NCBI GenBank assembly: GCA_022844485.1
Contig: JALHLQ010000030.1
Coordinates: forward strand, 1 to 45,660
DNA: 45,660 nucleotides
Source of the DNA: Xanthobacteraceae bacterium
GTDB lineage: Bacteria > Pseudomonadota > Alphaproteobacteria > Rhizobiales > Xanthobacteraceae
Direction: 5' to 3'
Shown: in pieces, positions 43,414-45,660 of the stretch
Position numbering within the stretch: position 1 is the first letter of the stretch
Layout of the letters: the number at the start of each line of letters is the position of its first letter
Position numbers and translations under genes: made by a program
Notes under the pieces: model-generated
Told to the model about the DNA's origin: nothing
The model's database searches: none
The model's input: only the letters and a program-made list of their open reading frames with translations

Positions 43414-45300
43414 TCACGGCGAGGCTGCGGATTCATATTCGTCTATCAAACCGAGCCAGTCATCTTCGACGCGCGCGAGCAAGCTTGCAGCCGCGGCGCG
43501 CGCCTTGGCCATCTCGCCCGCTTTGACCGGATCACGGGCATAGAGATCGGGCGCCGCCAGGTCGCGATCCATCCGCTTGAGCTCGGCGGTCAGCCGCGCG
43601 ATCTCCGCTTCGGCGGAACGGATGCGCTGCCTCAGCGGCGCAAGCTCGACGCGCTTCTCGGCGGCCGCGCGCCGCAAATCCGAGCGCGACACGCGTTCGC
43701 GCGCACCTGGTCCGCCGGACCGCGCGCCTTCACCCAAGCCGGACAGGACGAGGCGGCGGTAGTCGTCGAGATCGCCGGGGAAGGGCTGCACGCTGCCGTC
43801 CGCAACGAGCCACAGCCGGTCGGCGCAGGCCTCGAGCAGGTAACGATCGTGCGAGATGAGAATCACCGCGCCCGGATAGTCGTTGACCGCTTCGACCAGT
43901 GCGGCGCGGCTGTCGATGTCGAGATGATTCGTCGGCTCGTCGAGAATGACGAGATGCGGGCCGTTGAACGTGGCTAGCCCCATCATCAGTCGAGCCTTCT
44001 CGCCTCCGGAAAGGTTCTCGACCGGCGTCTCGGCCATCTGGCCGGGAAACCCGATCTGCGCGGCTTTGGCGCGCACTTTCGCTTCCGTCGCGTCGGGCAT
44101 CAGGGCGCGCACATGATCATAGGGGCTTTGCGCCAAGCGCAATTCCTCGATCTGGTGCTGCGCGAAATAGCCGACATCGAGCCGCTCGGCGCGCACGATC
44201 CTTCCAGAAAACGGCTCGAGCCTCCCGGCGATGAGCTTTGCGAATGTGGACTTGCCGTTTCCGTTCGCGCCAAGCAGGGCGATCCGGTCGTCGTCGTCGA
44301 TCCGCAGCGAAAGCCGGCGCAGCACAGGCTTGTCTGGATCGTAGCCCGTGGAAACCCCCTCGAGGGCGATGATCGGCGGCGACAGGAGCTTGGCGGGCGA
44401 CGGAATGACGATCGGCTGAACCTCGTTTGCAACCACGGCCGCGACGGGCTCCATCCTCGCCAGGATCTTCATGCGCGACTGCGCCTGGCGCGCCTTGGTC
44501 GCCTTGGCGCGGAAACGGTCGATGAAGGATTGCAGGTGCTTGCGCTCGGCCTCCTGCTTCTTCCGCAGCTTGAGATCGAGCGCTTGCCGCTCCGAGCGCT
44601 GGCGCTCAAAGGCCGAGTAGCCGCCGCGATAGAGCGTCAGCTTGCCGTTCTCGAGATGCAGGATCCAGTTCACGGCTACATCGAGAAGATCGCGATCATG
44701 ACTGATGATCACGACGGTGCGCGGATAGCGGGCGAGATAATCCTCGAGCCACAGCGTTCCTTCGAGATCAAGAAAATTGGTGGGCTCGTCGAGCAGCAAC
44801 AGATCCGGCTCGCTGAAGAGGAGCGACGCCAAGGCGACGCGCATCCGCCATCCGCCTGAAAAATCGGAAACCGGGCGCTGTTGCTCCTCGTGGCTGAATC
44901 CGAGCCCAGCGAGAATGGCGGCGGCGCGCGCGGGCGCCGCATGCGCCGCGATATCGGCAAGCCGAACCTGGATTTCCGCAATGCGATGCGGGTCTCCTGC
45001 ATCTTTCGCCTCGGCAAGAAGCGCCGTGCGCTCGGTGTCGGCGGCCAGCACGATGTCGATCAATGGCTGTGGGCCATCAGGGGCTTCTTGCGAAAGCCGC
45101 CCGATGCGCACGCGAGCGGGAAGGAAAATCGTGCCCGACTCGGGAGCGAGTTCCCCGGAAATGGCGCGAAAGAGAGTCGTCTTTCCCGTTCCGTTGCGGC
45201 CGACCATGCCGACGCGGGCGCCGGCGGGAATTTGCGCCGAGGCTGAATCGAGAAGCAGCCTCCCGGCCACACGGAGCGCGATTTGATCGAGAACAAGCAT
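43414..45300 (-). CDS. ABC-F family ATPase (YheS/Uup-like)
   Basis: A 628-residue soluble protein with two ABC domains and no membrane helices. The first Walker A is GRNGTGKTT (34-42), with signature SDFSGGWRMR and Walker B LLLDEPTNFLDLE. The linker is rich in Lys/Arg/Gln (about 235-290, RKKQEAERKHLQSFIDRFRA within). The second Walker A is GANGNGKST, with LSGGEKARLM and VILDEPTNHLDID. A C-terminal coiled coil (about 560-628) matches YheS-like members. ABC-F proteins act on the ribosome E site in translation or antibiotic protection. ATG 45300 starts the domain. A strong terminator precedes the gene at 45348-45381. Confidence 0.94.
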   Translation of the reverse strand: MLVLDQIALRVAGRLLLDSASAQIPAGARVGMVGRNGTGKTTLFRAISGELAPESGTIFLPARVRIGRLSQEAPDGPQPLIDIVLAADTERTALLAEAKDAGDPHRIAEIQVRLADIAAHAAPARAAAILAGLGFSHEEQQRPVSDFSGGWRMRVALASLLFSEPDLLLLDEPTNFLDLEGTLWLEDYLARYPRTVVIISHDRDLLDVAVNWILHLENGKLTLYRGGYSAFERQRSERQALDLKLRKKQEAERKHLQSFIDRFRAKATKARQAQSRMKILARMEPVAAVVANEVQPIVIPSPAKLLSPPIIALEGVSTGYDPDKPVLRRLSLRIDDDDRIALLGANGNGKSTFAKLIAGRLEPFSGRIVRAERLDVGYFAQHQIEELRLAQSPYDHVRALMPDATEAKVRAKAAQIGFPGQMAETPVENLSGGEKARLMMGLATFNGPHLVILDEPTNHLDIDSRAALVEAVNDYPGAVILISHDRYLLEACADRLWLVADGSVQPFPGDLDDYRRLVLSGLGEGARSGGPGARERVSRSDLRRAAAEKRVELAPLRQRIRSAEAEIARLTAELKRMDRDLAAPDLYARDPVKAGEMAKARAAAASLLARVEDDWLGLIDEYESAASP

Positions 45301-45347
45301 GCGGGGCTTTTTGACCGCTCGCGCCGCGGCGGACAACCCGCGTCGCC

Positions 45348-45381
45348 AAAAAAAAGCGGGCGGCCCTTGCGGACCGCCCGC
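45348..45381 (-). terminator. very strong Rho-independent terminator just upstream of the ABC-F gene
   Basis: On the minus strand an 11-bp stem, GCGGGCGGTCC/GGGCCGCCCGC, with a GCAA tetraloop is followed directly by eight T residues (A8 at 45348-45355 on plus), 47 bp before the ABC-F start. It either ends an upstream minus-strand transcript or is an attenuator in the ABC-F leader. No gene is seen on the minus strand between it and the IS. The stretch 45382-45543 holds no gene I can support. Confidence 0.8.
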
Positions 45382-45543
45382 CGAGCAAATGGCAACCGCA
45401 CACCCCCGAGTAACGGCGCCACGCCCGGGCTGTTCGGCACCGATTGCTGTTCTGTCCAACCGTACCGACTGGCGACAAATTACATAGGCTTTGCTCAGGT
45501 GCCTTGATCTAGATCAGCGAAATCCCGCCTCCGGGCTATCCCT

Positions 45544-45660
45544 TAGTGTCCGTCCGAGAACATATTGAATCCCTTGGATCGTTTGTGATTCAAGAGTGGT
45601 GGCCTGATTCGAGGAGGGTCACCCGATGTGGACGGCGAAGAATCGCAGACGTTACGACCG
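45544..45660 (+). mobile_element. left end of an IS5-family element (continues past window)
   Basis: Around 45543-45563 the sequence TTAGTGTCCGTCCGAGAAC resembles terminal repeats I know from IS5-family elements of this transposase type. The exact border and target duplication (perhaps TTA or CTTAG) cannot be confirmed without the other end. A GAATC/GATTC inverted pair (about 45567-45590) lies between it and the transposase start. Confidence 0.5.
45626..45660 (+). CDS. IS5-family transposase, N-terminal fragment (cut by window edge)
   Basis: ATG 45626 with GAGGAGGG about 8 bp upstream begins MWTAKNRRRYDR, the typical N-terminus of a group of IS5-family transposases frequent in Rhizobiales. 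Only 12 codons are inside the window, so the call rests on this motif and the upstream IS-end-like sequence. Confidence 0.6.
   Translation, partial: MWTAKNRRRYD

Noticed and set aside
1..45660. 45-kb composite transposon bounded by direct IS copies
   Set aside because: The two partial transposases seem to be of different IS5 subgroups and the interior is core chromosomal genes (aspS, purMN, ppk, ndk).

Overview
The window is high-GC alphaproteobacterial DNA, most likely from the Hyphomicrobiales near Bradyrhizobium, Rhodopseudomonas or the Xanthobacteraceae. Support comes from the AspRS type (RDHGG motif and an SPGEF motif 2), an HdaA-type DnaA regulator in front of ppk-ppx, a DUF3551 protein, a tripartite-tricarboxylate (Bug) receptor, and three copies of a ~52-bp palindromic repeat of a kind I associate with Rhizobiales. 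Most genes are ordinary chromosomal genes. Both window edges lie in IS5-family transposase genes: the 3' tail of one at 2-118 and the first codons of another at 45626-45660. They look like different IS5 subgroups.

Layout. 1-660: IS tail, then a structured gene-free stretch with a minus-strand terminator and a palindromic repeat. 658-5021: clpS, a small membrane protein, an orphan Bug receptor, two Ala/Pro-rich anchored proteins, a GFA-type zinc protein and a repeat-tailed membrane protein. 5274-8131: lrgA-lrgB, two small exported proteins and a Tat-exported Fe/Mn superoxide dismutase. 8146-16002 (all minus): a CSS-EAL c-di-GMP phosphodiesterase, speE, speD, maeB and aspS. 16244-21887: an MMPL/RND exporter, an exported protein of unknown role, an HtrA-like protein lacking all three catalytic residues, and a ThDP-dependent enzyme. 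21980-31186: rnd facing the overlapping minus-strand series pgsA-like, AI-2E/PerM-like, hdaA, ppk, ppx, then divergent purM-purN. 31357-35886 (minus): two tandem TerC genes, a molybdopterin oxidoreductase and a lipoprotein in one probable operon, followed by a separate csp gene. 36249-43381: a Ca2+-type P-ATPase, ndk, a His-rich exported peptide, divergent oxyR/katA and a lipoprotein. 43414-45300: an ABC-F ATPase with a very strong terminator in its leader.

Functional groupings: polyamine synthesis (speD-speE); polyphosphate turnover coupled to replication control (hdaA-ppk-ppx); purine synthesis (purM-purN); oxidative stress (oxyR, katA, exported SOD); cation efflux (two TerC plus a Ca2+-type ATPase).

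I found no CRISPR array, tRNA, rRNA, phage or defence island. The items most worth a second look are the HtrA-like pseudoprotease, the terminator in the ABC-F leader, the multi-hairpin leader of the tandem TerC genes, the ~41-bp motif found on both sides of the P-ATPase gene, and the structured region between the left IS and clpS.
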